A stretch of DNA of 64,000 nt, taken from the NCBI GenBank assembly GCA_027625915.1, contig JANTQA010000032.1, forward strand, positions 10,912,001-10,976,000. Reading direction: 5' to 3'. Below are positions 22,584 through 34,538 of the stretch, piece after piece. The notes beneath the pieces were generated by a model. It was given only the letters and a program-made list of their open reading frames with translations, was not told where the DNA came from and did not search any database. This DNA is from Anaeramoeba flamelloides. Taxonomy: Eukaryota; Metamonada; Anaeramoebidae. Made by a program: the position numbers and the translations under genes. How positions within the stretch are numbered: the stretch's first letter is position 1; each line of letters starts with the position of its first letter.

Positions 22584-23188
22584 ATGTGAAATAATAATAA
22601 ATTTTATTTTCATAATACATGAAGGTAATCGTTTTAAAAATCTTTTGTTGTTCATTGATTAGATCAATATTTACATTCTGAGATTCAAAGTCTCTCCATT
22701 TTTTTTTTCATTCTTAAATTTTTTTTTTGTTATTTTTTTTTATTATAATTTATTTGTTAATAAAAAAAAAAAACATTCACTTTTTTTAAAAATAAAGTAG
22801 TAAAAATTTAACCTCTTAATTTTTAACTTTTCTATCTTACTGATAATATTATTGAATTATTTTAGATTAAAAGCCAATGATTTATAGTTTTTTTCTTTTG
22901 TAAATCAATTTTGTTTTTTTTTGTTTGTTTGGAATCTTATTCTTAAAGTAAACTCTATTTCAAAATCATTGGCCCATTAAAAATCATATTTTAAAGAAAA
23001 ATATTTTGAATAATTGAAGTTATCTATTATAATAAAAAAATTTCAATTTTAATATTCAATACTATACTCAAGAGATATTTATTTTTTGTCTAAAAATAAA
23101 AGAAAAAAAAATAAAAAAAACTGTTAAAAAAAATTTGGGATATTTATTTTGAAATAAGAATTACATAAAAAATGGAAATTTTAAAAAA
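22584..23188. other. Downstream of the longin-like gene, no gene seen
   Basis: A/T-rich with runs of A and T. Probably 3' untranslated sequence and spacer. Confidence 0.35.
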
Positions 23189-23330
23189 TTAATCAAACCC
23201 ATTTATTGATTCTCCTTCCATTTGAATAACTAAATTTAATCTCTTTTTCATATTTGAAACCAATTTTTTCATTAATTCATCTTTTACTTGTTTCCAAATT
23301 TACATTTTCATTTTCCATTTTAACAAAATA
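23189..23330 (-). pseudogene. Orphan exon-like segment with a frame break
   Basis: On the minus strand a good acceptor (TTAATTTTTTCCACAG ending at 23331) precedes YFVKMENENVNLETSKR in one frame. The next frame over then reads WKQVKDELMKKLVSNMKKRL, followed by NLVIQMEGESINGFD and a TAA at 23189-23191. Both halves look like real helical coding sequence, so this is either the last exon of a decayed gene, a captured exon fragment, or one sequence error in a real exon. No family is recognised and no upstream exon was found. Confidence 0.35.
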
Positions 23331-23543
23331 CTGTGGAAAAAATTAATAAGAGAAAAAATGATTTATTTTCAAACTTTGCATTGTGGGGGGAAAAACTTCA
23401 AAACAATACAAATACAATTAAAAATTCAAATGTAAAATGGGCTATTTATTATGAAATTTAGTTTATTTTAAATTATTTCAGAATATTACAGAGTTAAATA
23501 ATATTTTATGTTTACAATCACTGAAATTTGAAAAAGGTTTATA

Positions 23544-24026
23544 TGTATTGAGGTATGGTTGTTATTTTGGTTATTAGCTGATCGATCTTCGACTTGGTAT
23601 GAATTTTAATACTAGCTCAATATTGGCAATTTTTAGAATTTATTTTTTTCAAATTATAAATTGAAGAGTGTAAGTCTACTACGCTGGTAGCTATTTGATA
23701 CTAAATTTTGATTTTTCTATTTTTAATTGAAATTTTTAATTAGTTTATGTCAGATTTATTTGGTGCTAAAAAATAAATATTTTTTTTTTTTTTCACAAAT
23801 TGAGTAAAAAGGGAAATGATAATTTCAATATACAACCCTAAAAACTCCAAAAATATTATTTAAAATACCTTCCTTAGTAATTGGTCTTATACATCCCCAA
23901 GTAAAATTTTGGAAAAAAAAAAAAAAAATTGTCAAAAATTACCTTTTTGAACAAGTAATAAAATTCATACCAAGCACAAGATCGATCTTCTAAGAACCAA
24001 ATTAAAATACACCACAACCAATACAA
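23544..24026. mobile_element. ~480-bp MITE with ~60-bp inverted ends
   Basis: The left end (TGTATTGAGGTATGGTTGTT, then GATCGATCTTCGACTTGG and TATGAATTTTAATAC) is inverted at the right (TTCATACCAAGCACAAGATC, GATCTTCTAAGAACC, then ACCACAACCAATACA). Interior has A and T tracts only. Single copy here. Confidence 0.75.
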
Positions 24027-24218
24027 GATAATAATTTTTTAAAATTTCAGGGATTGACAACCCTAAATGAAAATTTTATTTCCGACCTTATTAATAAAAA
24101 ATATATTTTTTCAAATTGATAATCTGTGCAAAGTGAAAAGGCATCTAGAATTCAGAGAGTAAAGTCTTTGGAATTCGCTAAAATTAAAAAAAAAATAAAT
24201 TCATCCCCTTACCCTTTC

Positions 24219-24972
24219 TTAAGGGATTAGCGTCACCATTTATTTCTCTATAATCAAAGTATGTTGTAATTGGGTGTAAATGGTATTAGTACGTCATGGC
24301 TCAAATAGCTCTAAAAAATCTATTATAAATCTTATTGCCCAATAAATTATTACATTTTTTACTAATGATCACAATTAAAAAAGTTTCATTTTGGAAATTT
24401 TTTTTTAATTCCTTTTCCAAATCTAAAAATAAAAACCCAAAATAAAGTATTCTGGTATTTAATAATTTGGATTTATAACTTCCAAAAGTAACTATTTTTA
24501 GAATTTTTTAATTTCAAAGATTAACTCAATAATCGTCAACATAAAAGTACAAAGACTGATTGTTTTTGTTTGCTTTTGATAAGTCTAATTATAGCACCAA
24601 TATATTTCCATGATTTGAGAAATAATTTGTTGAAAAAATTTATTGGTTAATTATTTAATTTTTAAAAAAAAACGAATTTTTTAGTAACTAATCTACATTT
24701 TGCCATAAATTTAAGATAGATATTTTATGACTTTGTAGTCTGAATATTGATAATTCAATCATAAAATTTATGGCGAAATGCAGCTTTTATTCTGAATTTG
24801 CTGGGTTTTTTACAAATACATAGATCATTTTTAATTGATGAGGATCAACAAATATTACTACTTTGCAATCGATTTTTTAGAGACATTTGAACCATGTAGC
24901 ACTAATGTTGTTAAACCCAATAACAACATACTTTGATCCTAGGCTTCTCCTTGGTAGACGCTAATCCCTTAA
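24219..24972 (+). mobile_element. TTAA-bounded element, family A, copy 2
   Basis: It is about 90% identical by eye to 26-790 along its full length and in the same orientation, with TTAA at 24219-24222 and 24969-24972. Its right end lies 237 bp upstream of the start codon of the TBC gene, so it forms part of that gene's upstream region. Confidence 0.85.
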
Positions 24973-25209
24973 AATCAATTTAATCCTAATTCCACAAAAA
25001 TGAAAATATGTCGATTTACTTTCATTTTTCCCTTGAAAATACTTTGCATTTTTAAATTAGTTTGGTACCAACTAAACGCACTATTGAACAAACTATTTTC
25101 CAAACAACATATTATCTCTCCTATTCTCAATTTGATAAGAAAAAAAATAACCAAATATTATCATTTTTTCAAACTTTACCGAACTTAATATATCTTCGTT
25201 ATCTTTGTG

Positions 25210-28200
25210 ATGAAAAAAATCATCTTCATTGTCAACGAAGTTATTTTAGATAACGAAGAAAAGGAAGAAGGCACCTTAACAGCTGAAGAGTCAAAAGACG
25301 ATTTACATTTAAAATGGACACAACGAGTGTTTCAAGACAGCTTTAAAATCAAAAGCCAATTCCATTCACTTCTTACATTTTCCTTTTCTTTAACAAACGT
25401 GGGGGCAATAAAACTTGACAACCAAGAAAAGGAACTGAAAAGTATTGAGTTTTTTGATAAACGATCAAACCTTATTTGCAAATTTTACATTGCCGAGAAT
25501 TTTAAAGAATTTTTCAAATTTTTGCAATTGAAGACCAAATTATCACAAATCAAAAACAAGAAAAAACTTCTTTCGGTAAATGGTCTGAAAACTAAAGAAC
25601 CTTTAAACCAATCTTCTGGTTTACGGAAATGGGTTTTTGGCTTTATTGGATTGAATTGTAAGTATTTTTTAATTTTCTTTTTCTTTTTAATTTTCTTTTT
25701 CTTTTTTGTTTTCTTTTCTTTTTCTTTTTCTTTTTCTTTTTCTTTCTTTTTCTTCTTCAAATTAAAAACTTGTTTTCTTTTTCTTTTTCTTTTTATTGTA
25801 GTTATGTTTTATTTTTTTCTTAATTTTGTTTTTTAGTTATTTTCTGTAATTTTTGATTGAGATCCAATAATTCCAATTGGTTTGTGTTTTAAAAGAAATT
25901 TCAATATTTTGAATATGCACCTTCAGGCCTTCAAAAATTGAAAAAAAACAATTAACAACACAAAAACACAACCAAAGTTTTTATTCCAATTTTTTTTTAG
26001 TTTGAAAAATAATTAAAATACACTAGTACTTTTTTCAGTCCTAGTTATAATACAACTTGGGGTTCATTAAAAAAAATAATTCGTTTCAAAGTTTCATTAG
26101 ATCTTGAGGATAAGGATCTGTATATCAATTCATTGGATTTGGAATTTATATGGATAAAATTTCATCCGATTATACTTTTTTTTTCATTCCTGAAATCTGA
26201 CTTTGATTTAGGATTCGTAATTCACTCAACTATACCAATGTGTATCACATAAAAAAGTACCAAAAAAATCAATAGAGAGCAAAACCTACATCTATTTCTT
26301 TGGAAACTCTATTTGTAAAAAAATGAAAATTGTAGTAAAAATTTTTTCCCATTTATTCTGAAAATATCAGTATTATTTAAAGTATTGTGACTTTTTAAAT
26401 TTAGAAGGGATCAAAGGTAAAACTAAATTACAAATATTCCTTTTTTCAATTTTCGAAAATTTTCCTTCAATAATTTAGGATAAATTTTTGGAAGTCGGTA
26501 CATTTTACCATTTTGAAAAATTTTAATTGTGAGAACCTTACTGAAAAAATATTTTTTGAGTGCCATAAGATTATTGAAAATTTGAAACCAAAATACCGTT
26601 CACTGCTCTATTTGTGAATTGAAAAGAAAAAGAACCCAAAGTAAATCAGAGTTGAATCTTCAAATTTTTCTATTTTTTGAACATTTTTTTTGATTTAATT
26701 TTTGGTTTTATTATATTATGTGTTGATCTAGAATTATTTCTGAGAGTGCATCAAATTTATCCAAGAATAAACCAAAAAAACCGACCTGACGAAGGTATGC
26801 ATTTTTATATAAATCTTTTACTTTTAGAAGACCAAACAAGAAAGATCGCCTTTCCAAATAAATTTGTTGAAAAAAAAAATGACAAAAAAAAAAAATCCAA
26901 ACAAAGTATATTTTAGAAGATTTTTTTTCTTTATCTTGTTAATTTAGATGAATCCAATAAGTTATAACCTTGAATTTCTATCACCATTTACTATTTATTA
27001 TTATTTTAAAAAACCTTTTGTTACAATATATTTTCGAAATTCTTTTTTCAAATATTTTTATTAAACTAAGTCAAAACAAAGAATACTGCTTCAAAGATTA
27101 AAGTAAAGAGATTGAATTCTCAAAATAAATAAACAGTTACAAAAGATTCAACTCAAAGAAAAATTGAAAACTTTGAAAAAATTTCAAAGATGATTCCTTA
27201 TTATTTTAATTATTTCGAGTTCATTTTAATGGATTATAAATAATAATAAAAACAAACGAATTTGTCAAATAAACCTTTATTTCTGAAGAATTATTTAAAA
27301 AATATACTATTTTATGAACTAAAACTAGAATTTGATGAATTTAATGAAAATAGGATTTTAAAATTGATTTTGGGAATTCTTTCGAAATAGGAAGTAATTT
27401 GTTAATCAAAAATTCTCTAAACAAAAAATTTTCTCCGATTTAGAATCAAAAATAAAAGCCAAGTAAAGAAGGGGTAATTGTATCAAATTTTATAGATAAG
27501 ATCATGAAATAAATAATTTTTATTTATTTATTTTTTCTTGATCAATTTTTTCATTTCTTGGATTGCCGTTTTTTAATTGGTATATAAATATTATACTAGG
27601 ATAAATTCCACTCTCATATTTATTAAAATATCAATGTATTTATTCAAAGAAATGATTTGAGTGATTTAGTTTCGTATAAACTGTGGGACTCAAAAAATCC
27701 TTTTTCCAGTAAGGTTCTCACAATTAAAATTTTTCAAAATGGTAAAATGTACCGACTTCCAAATATTTATCCTAAATCATTTAAGGAAACTTTTAGAAAA
27801 TTGAAAAAAGGAATATTTGTAATTTAGTTTTACCTTTGATCCCTTCGAAATTTTACTTTAACTTGATCGTTATTTTTATAAATGAATACAACTTTCAAAA
27901 TATGCTTTATATTATTAGAAATCAAAATTTATGATCAATATACATTTTATAATAACTAAAAAAACAAACTCAAAATGTTGAGAATAAAATATTCAAATTC
28001 ACATTTGAAATTATTTTCTTCATTCCAAAAAAGGAAAGAAATTAACTATTAATAATGAATAGTGAAAATTAAAATTGTTGAAAACTTTTTAAATAACCAC
28101 TTTTTCCAATAAAAACCAATATATTGATCAAGTTTGGCAAACTTGAATCTTCGTTATTATCGGATAATAAGAGTGTTAATTTATTTAGAACATCCAAAGA

Positions 28201-31200
28201 ATTTTAAAATCAATTAAAAATTAACTATTTTGGAAAAAAAGTAAAACACTTTTATTAATTGTGAACATTAATAGAATCACAGAAATCACAGAAATCACAG
28301 AAACCTGGAAATGAAAAGTAAGAACAATTAAAATGAAGAAAACAATTGATTATTAACGAAAAAATAAAGCATTAACCACAATAATAGTTTTTAAAATACT
28401 ATCTCTTATAAGTAATCAAGGTTTTTCATTAATAAATCAATTATTACAACTTTCTTAAAAAAATTGAACTATTTCTAAGATGAAGAAAATTCCTATTTGA
28501 TATCAATATAAAAAAGGGGATCTAAATTGTAATTATTGATTTGGCTTATAATAATCAAATGAATTATTCTTTGGGGTTACAATAGTGAATAAAAGCTTGA
28601 GAATTCAATGGTTTAAAATTTAAAATGATTTTTTTTTTTCAATCCCCAGATGATTGCAATTTGGGACTTTTTTCATTTTGTTAGATAAATTTCCTCAAAT
28701 TCAAGATTAGTGTAATTCTTGATAGTTTTTTTATTTTTCAATTTCAACTTGAAATTCAATATTTTTTTTTTTCAAATATTATGACAAATTAGAGTAAAAG
28801 AAAATGGAGATCAGTTAAAACGACAAAAAAATGGATTATTTTCAGATTCGGTTTGTCTGGTTGGAAGACAAAATAGACAAATCTTTTTTACTGATCGAAT
28901 ATTTTGGAAAAATGGAAAATGAAAATTCAAATCAAATAAGCGATCAATTTCTAAAATTTTATAATTTTTTATTTCTGAAATTTTGAGATTTTGAAATGCA
29001 ATTGGGTAAAAAAATCTTTATTTTTTTTTTATGCTCGGATTTCATTTAATTCTCAAACATTTTCACCTTACTATGAATTGATTCTTCTTGCAATTGAAAG
29101 CACTTTTTATTTCCACGTTTCTGTGATTTCTGTGATTTCTGTGATTTCTATGTTTCTATTCAAGTTTACAATTAAATAACGAGTTTCTCTTTTTTTCTCA
29201 AAAATTAAACAAATTCCTCTAAAAGAAATTTAATAATGAAAAAAAAAATACAATTTCAGTTTAAATTGTTTACTAAAAATCCAAAATTATAGCTATTTTT
29301 TTTTTTTTTTTTTTCGGGGGTTATTTTTTGGCATTAAGGTATTAGTATTTTTTCAAAAAAAAATGAAATCTTGTTGGGATAAATCTTGAATTTTTTTTTT
29401 TTTTTTACAATTGTGTTTTGGTTCGCTTTAAAAATGTATGGATTAACCTCACCTAAATAATTTATTAGATTTGAGTTTATTTTTTGAAATCCAAATTTTT
29501 CACATGTTTCCAATATAAAACTAAAAAAATAACCTATTATTTTTTATTAACAATTAAATTAATTCTTGAAAATGGTTAAACAATATTTTTAGTTTTATCT
29601 TGTAAAGTATTGCCTTTTATAAAAAAAAAATTATTTTGATATTTTTTTCATTAAGGTTATTGTAATATTTCTCAACAAATACAATTAATAAAATTAGTAT
29701 AAGTGTAAATGATGAAATAATTCTAAATTTGATAAAATTTTAACAAAAGTTCCACAGGGAAATTGAGATCTAATGAGCCAAAAAATTTTTATTCTTTAAA
29801 GTTTGAAAAAAGTAATTTTCTTGTTTTCAAAAAAATGAAAAAAATTGTCAAAAAATTTTTCCAATTTAAAATTTTTACAACAAATTGTTTGACCTTATTA
29901 GCATGAATCGTTATAAAAATTTAAATCAGATTTGACATAAAAAAATATGATTTTGAATTTTGAGAATAAAATTAACTTAAAATTCCCAAATATCTTTCAA
30001 GAAAATTTTATTTTTATTTTGAAAAATCAAATTTCGACTTCTTACAAAAATAAAATTTCTGGGTAAAATTTTTTAATGACTAAAACTATCCTTCTTAAAA
30101 TAATATGAATATTGTTCAATATGTGCTCAATAAAACAATTATTTGTTATTTATCCAAAAGATTTATCTCGAAAAAGAAAAAAGAAATTATAATCTTATTA
30201 TTAAAGAAGTGTAAATTACACTCTAAATGTCCTTTGGTTTGAATTTCAAAAACGAAATTTAAACATAAAATCATAGATTTCGCAGTTATTCATCAATGAA
30301 AGACATTTCAAACTATATTTATGGTTAAAAATCAAAAACAAAAAGCAAAAGATTGAAAAAGAAAAAAATAAAAGAAAAAAATTTAAAAAGCATTGATCAG
30401 AAACAATTGGTAAAAAAAAAAAAATTCAATCTTTCAATTAGAACACCCAAAATCACAGGAACAATACTTTTGGTTAATATAATTTAATTTGATACTTGAT
30501 CCTGAATGTTCAGTTGGGAGTTGTTATTTAATTGATGTAATTTTTTTTTCTTGTTGATCTGATTTGTTTACTTTATCCTTTGATAATTTTTACCTTTCTG
30601 TTTTTTAGATTTTTATTATCAAGTTACTTATCCTGTCATATTTTAGTATCTCCAGTATTCGCAAGTAATCACTTGATTTTTTTTCGTTTGTAACTCTTCT
30701 TCCCAATAAACTTGAAATTCAACAGGGAAAAAATAAATACAGTCAAATTGTAAAATTGTATTTGAATATAAATTTTTTTAAAAAATACATTACAAAACAA
30801 AAGTATTTGCTTTTGAAACTTTCTCAAAGAAATGAAATATCCCCAAATTTGATTCAAAGTGAAATTGAAAGTAAATTCTAAACTTAGTATTTGTTTAAAT
30901 AAATAAATCGCATTTAAAGAATTTCATTCAGCAATTTCTCTTGTTTATCTTATAATAGAATTTCCTAAATTTACCAACGAAATAAAAAGAAATTTAATTT
31001 CCAATCTATTCATTTTAAAAAAGTTTTCAAAAAAAACAATTTTTCAAAAAGTCTATAAAATAGATGGCAAACTTAAATAGATATATTTTTAGCACTTTTT
31101 TAAAATATTTCTTTGAAACACTATTTTAAAACTACACTATATTTCAAAGATTATGACTCACTTATAATAATTAATTATATAAAAAAAAAAAATTCTTTAC

Positions 31201-33108
31201 TATTCAATAGCACCACATTATTAAATCTTATTATTAATTCACTTTTTAATTGTTCAAAACATTTACAAGCACGATATATTAAAAATTAAAAAAAATAAAA
31301 CCAAAAACTAAAAAAAAGTGAGTCACAATTTTTGAAATGAGCATTACGGATTTTTTATTACTGAACTTTCACTGAAAAAAAGTTGAACAACAAGATTTTT
31401 TATGAATAATGAAATCCATTTTCAGAGACATTAGATATTCTCAATTTAGTTAATGATTATTTGTCTTTTTGAAGATCTTTTTTTTTTTCACAGGATCTTT
31501 TTAAAAAAGAAAAAAAAAAGAAAAAGAAAAAGAATGAGAAAAACAAAAGAAAAAAAAAGGTAAATCAAAAAAAAAAAAAAAAAAAAAAAAGAAAAATTTG
31601 ATGAAAATAGAAAAAATGATTCGGATCTAAATTTAAAAATTTAAAACAAAAATTTGCAAAATTAGAAAAAAAGATTACGATCCAAAAATTTGAAAATATT
31701 TTTTCGATGAGAATCTGAGATAAATCCCTACAAAAGCCATTCCAACTGCCATTAACATTATAAAGAGAGTCAAAATTTTTGAAAAATGGTTTTATCATTT
31801 TTATTTAAAATAAATTGTTTTCATTCCTAAAATTAAGTAACTAATTTAAAATATCATCCATATCTGTTCTTTTGTAATCCTTTTTGATAATTTTACGCTT
31901 TTAAATAAATGATAATTAATCTCACTCAAAATAAGATTTAATATAAAACTTTTTACAATTTTAATTTTTTTACTAAATAAATCATTTTCATTTAATAATT
32001 TTTTTTTTTTTTTTTAGCTGATGATGATGAGAAACAAAATTCAACAAAAAATGGAAAAAAAAAATTAACATTTTTAACTGAGGGTGATCGGGAATTAATC
32101 ATCAAAATTGAAAAAAGAATTAAGATATGCAATTTGGAGCAAGCCGAAATTTTGGATTTAAAAACATTGTGTTCGTTTATGGATGAGGAGGGGAGGTTAA
32201 TTAATGAAGAGGAAGTAAGAAGAAGAGTCTTTTTCGGTGGTGTTGATTCTGAAATTAGGCCTGATGTGTGGAAGTTTTTAATTGGCTATTGGCCAGCTGA
32301 TTCCACTTTTGAGGAGCGCTCTCAAATTGAAATCGATCACGGGAAAAAATATAAAATTCTATTATCCCAGTGGCAATCCATGTTTTCTGATCAATTAAAA
32401 AACTTTTCAAAATTTATTGATATTACAAGAAGGATCAAAAAGGATGTGGAAAGAACTGATCGAGATCAATTAATGTTTAACGAAGAAAGTGAGGATTGCG
32501 AAGAAAATTTGAATAAGCTGGAAAGGATATTGACTTCCTATTTGATGTATAATTTCGATCATGCCTATGTGCAGGGAATGAATGACTATGCGGCAATCTC
32601 GTTGTTTGTCATGGAAAAAAATGAAATCCAAGCTTTTTGGTGTTTTAAATATTTGTTGGATAACTATGGTTCATTGTTTGAAGAATCTCAAAGAAGTGTG
32701 GTCGAGAATTTGCAAAGAATTAATAGATTTTTGCAATTAATCGATCCAGAGCTCGCTCATTTTTTAAAAGAAAAAAAGGCAGACCAATTAACCTTCTGCT
32801 TCCGTTGGCTTATCGTTTTATTTAAAAGAGAATTTTCTTTTAAAACTACCAGTTTATTATGGGAAAGAATTTTCTCGAATTATTTAACTGAGCACTTCGA
32901 AATATTTATTGCATTGGCAATAATTGAATTGCAAAGAGAGAAATTGCTAAAAATGTCAGAATATGACCAAATACACCATTATTTAAGTAATTTACCCTCA
33001 TTGAATATTAATCAAGTTATTCAAAACGCTAATCGCCTCGTGATAGAGGTTTCCTTAATTGAAAAAAAACTTAATGTCTCAGATAATTCAAGTGATGATG
33101 AAGATTAA
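25210..33108 (+). CDS. TBC1D15/TBC1D17 (Gyp7)-type RabGAP, two exons
   Basis: Exon 1 (25210-25657) and exon 2 (32018-33108) join across a 6,360-nt intron with donor GTAAGTATTT and a long T-tract acceptor. Phases match and the total is 1,539 nt (512 residues). Residues 1-115 resemble the N-terminal DUF3548 domain of TBC1D15/17 (KKIIFIVNEVIL; KDDLHLKW; HSLLTFSFSLTNVGAIKL). The TBC domain spans about residues 228-450: IRPDVWKFLIGYWPADST, then IKKDVERTDRD with the arginine finger (Arg295) and YVQGMNDYAA with the glutamine finger (Gln335), then FCFRWLIVLFKREF. Both catalytic residues are present, so it should accelerate GTP hydrolysis on Rab GTPases; mammalian relatives act on Rab7-type GTPases at late endosomes and mitochondria. 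A short acidic tail ends it. Start at ATG 25210 gives the expected DUF3548 N-terminus. An upstream open stretch (25056-25206) in another frame could be an extra exon joined through an intron of about 43 nt, but is not needed. Confidence 0.85.
25676..25760 (+). repeat. (TTTTTC)n-type microsatellite at intron start
   Basis: Irregular TTTTC/TTTTTC repeats immediately after the donor site. The antisense frame encodes Lys/Glu runs and is not a gene. Confidence 0.8.
26020..26390 (-). repeat. Dispersed repeat, inverse of 20456-20890
   Basis: Shares, inverted, the words GGATAAAATTTCATCCGAT, CTGAAATCTGA and AACCTACATCTATTTC with 20500-20710. It directly adjoins the foldback at 26397. Confidence 0.6.
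26397..27855. mobile_element. 1.45-kb foldback element (family E) with ~180-bp arms
   Basis: The left arm 26397-26575 (GAAGGGATCAAAGGTAAAAC, ATTACAAATATTCC, GTCGGTACATTTTACC, GAGAACCTTACTG) is inverted at 27680-27855 with high identity. The middle contains a 79-codon plus-strand frame (26677-26916) with YPRINQKNRPDEGMHFYI, which is more protein-like than most chance frames but unrecognised. A decayed inverse copy lies at 2290-3610. Confidence 0.7.
28256..29179. mobile_element. Foldback with AATCACAG subrepeats in its arms
   Basis: The left arm near 28258-28320 contains three AATCACAGA repeats followed by AACCTGGAAATGAAAAGTAAG; the right arm near 29095-29170 is its inverse (TTTCTGTGATTTCTGTGATT). 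The adjoining region 28315-28440 is also similar to 53460-53560 (GAAAATGAAAAGTAAGA, AATACTATCT). It contains an exon-like segment at 28786-28918. Confidence 0.65.
28786..28918 (+). other. Exon-like segment inside a foldback
   Basis: After a T-tract and AG (TTATGACAAATTAG ending at 28791) comes an open plus-strand stretch VKENGDQLKRQKNGLFSDS, VCLVGRQNRQIFFTDRIFWK, NGK then TGA. It has mixed, protein-like composition unlike nearby AT-rich sequence. It has no start codon and no recognised family. It may be a captured gene fragment carried by the foldback. Inference. Confidence 0.3.
29180..30184. other. AT-rich intronic stretch, nothing recognised
   Basis: Homopolymer-rich sequence with T tracts near 29295 and 29390. 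No repeat partner or frame was noticed. Confidence 0.35.
30185..30660 (-). mobile_element. LINE 3' end, copy in the TBC intron
   Basis: On the minus strand, 30320-30206 encodes SLKCLSLMNNCEIYDFM followed by a decayed end and the 3' signature AGAGTGTAATTTACACTTCTTTAATAATAA. The segment 30400-30560 resembles 56680-56850 upstream of another copy's end (AATTGGTAAAAAA; CTTTTGGTT; TTGAT-rich words). The 5' limit is unclear. Confidence 0.6.
31130..31793 (+). mobile_element. TA-group element (620-bp class), copy 2
   Basis: Matches 6051-6669 along its length (AAAGTGAGTCACAATTTTTG, AAATGAGCATTACGG, GACATTAGATATTC, CATTAACATTATAAAG). The tips are more diverged. The internal A tract is replaced by an A-rich stretch broken by G. 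Confidence 0.7.
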
Positions 33109-34116
33109 TATTAAATGATTAATAAATTATTTAAATAATTATTTTATATATAAAAAAATAAATAAATTGTTTTTTAATTTTTTTTGTTACATTGGTTGTA
33201 TTTTGTTTTTTGTTATTACTTATCCAATCAAGAAACATGAACTTTACTTTTTTTGAAAAAAAATATTAGAATCTTTTTTTTGTAATTTCAAAAATTCGCC
33301 GTCTTACTATTCCAAATTATTGAATTGTAGATAAACTTTTAATCTTGTTTATAAAAATTGTACTGAGTTTAATTAAACTAAACTCTTTTTCAGTTAAAGA
33401 GTCCAGTTTTATTGAAGAAATAGAACACATTCTATGAGTTTAATTCATTATTCTTCTCAAACTAAAATTTCAATTTTTAGATCAAAATCATTATTTCTCA
33501 AATTGTAAAATTTTTTAAATTTTGGCCTTTTTTATTTTTTTTTTTTCTTTTCTTTTTTTTTTTAAAAATTTAATTTAAAATATATTTTCCTTTGAAACTC
33601 CAAATTAACATTAAGAAAAGTTAGGCTTTGTATGTTCTTTTAAAATTCATACATTTAAAAGTAAAAAATCTTATTGTCAACAATTTAAATTTCAGAAAGA
33701 AATTAAGAAATTTGTAGGAGAGGTTCCAATGAAAGGTGCCCCAAAAAATTTTTGAACATTTTTTTTTTTTTGAAATTTATGGTTTATTAAGGCTTTTTTT
33801 TTATGATGATCAGCTCTAATACGAAATTAGTGGTGGTGATAATAAGATAGTTGTAATGATTAAGATTTTAGTACTTTAAAATAAATTTAAATTGGAAAAA
33901 TTTCTTGAAAAGATCTTGGAAAAATAGAAATACATAAAAACTTAGTAGTATGATAAACTTCTGATACAAATAGAGTCTCCCTTTTTAATTCTTCTTGACT
34001 TTTTTATATTACTCACGATTTTATTATTTTTCTGAATGTTCTCAATTTAAATTTAAAAATTTGAAAAAAAAAATTCCAAAATAATTTGATAAATCTCTCT
34101 TTTTTTTAACAGTAAT
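33109..34116. other. Downstream of TBC gene; contains a truncated TA-group element
   Basis: After about 270 bp of AT-rich 3' flank, 33379-33830 is a right-truncated copy of the 560-bp class (TAAACTCTTTTTCAGTTAAA, TATGAGTTTAATTCATTATTC, AACATTAAGAAAAGTTAGGC). The remainder (33830-34116) shows nothing recognisable. Confidence 0.6.
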
Positions 34117-34478
34117 TAAACTCTTTTTCAAAAATTGTGACGTACCTGAAATAATAAATTGAAAAAAAATATATATCCTTGAGTATTCAAGAACAATTAA
34201 TAACTAAATATGTTTGTAATTCACTTTTAAGTCATTCTAAATCTATGAAAGCCTAATATTTTAAAATTAAAAAAAAAAATCAAACACTAAAAAAAAAATA
34301 TGAATTACAATTTTTGAAATGAGCATTACGGTTTTTTTATTACTGAACTTTCACTGAAAAAAAGTTGAATAATAAGATTTTTGGATTAATTATGAAATTC
34401 ATTTTCAAAGACATTACATAGTCTCAATTTTCATTCTGATTATTTATCGTTTCGAAGATCTTTTTTTTTTTCACAGGA

Positions 34479-34538
<60 letters not shown>

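Larger units (their letters stand above)
25658..32017 (+). other. 6.36-kb intron of the TBC gene
   Basis: Donor GTAAGTATTT and acceptor T16-AG bound an intron filled with repeats: a TTTTTC-rich microsatellite (25676-25760), a dispersed repeat (26020-26390), the 1.45-kb foldback (26397-27855), the AATCACAG foldback (28256-29179), unexplained AT-rich DNA (29180-30180), a LINE 3' end (30185-30660, minus) and a TA-bounded element (31130-31793). Confidence 0.75.

Noticed and set aside
25056-25206. Frame-shifted open stretch (KRTIEQTIFQTTYYLSYSQF) as first exon of the TBC gene
   Set aside because: A 43-nt intron would join it in phase, but ATG 25210 already gives the DUF3548-like N-terminus and no exon further upstream could be connected; recorded as an alternative only.
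28270-28312. Regular AATCACAGA repeats considered as a CRISPR-like array
   Set aside because: Units are about 10 bp with no spacers; they are simple subrepeats of a foldback arm in a eukaryotic genome.
31565-31798. 77-codon minus-strand frame
   Set aside because: It lies wholly inside a copy of the 620-bp TA-bounded element and is not open in the other copies.
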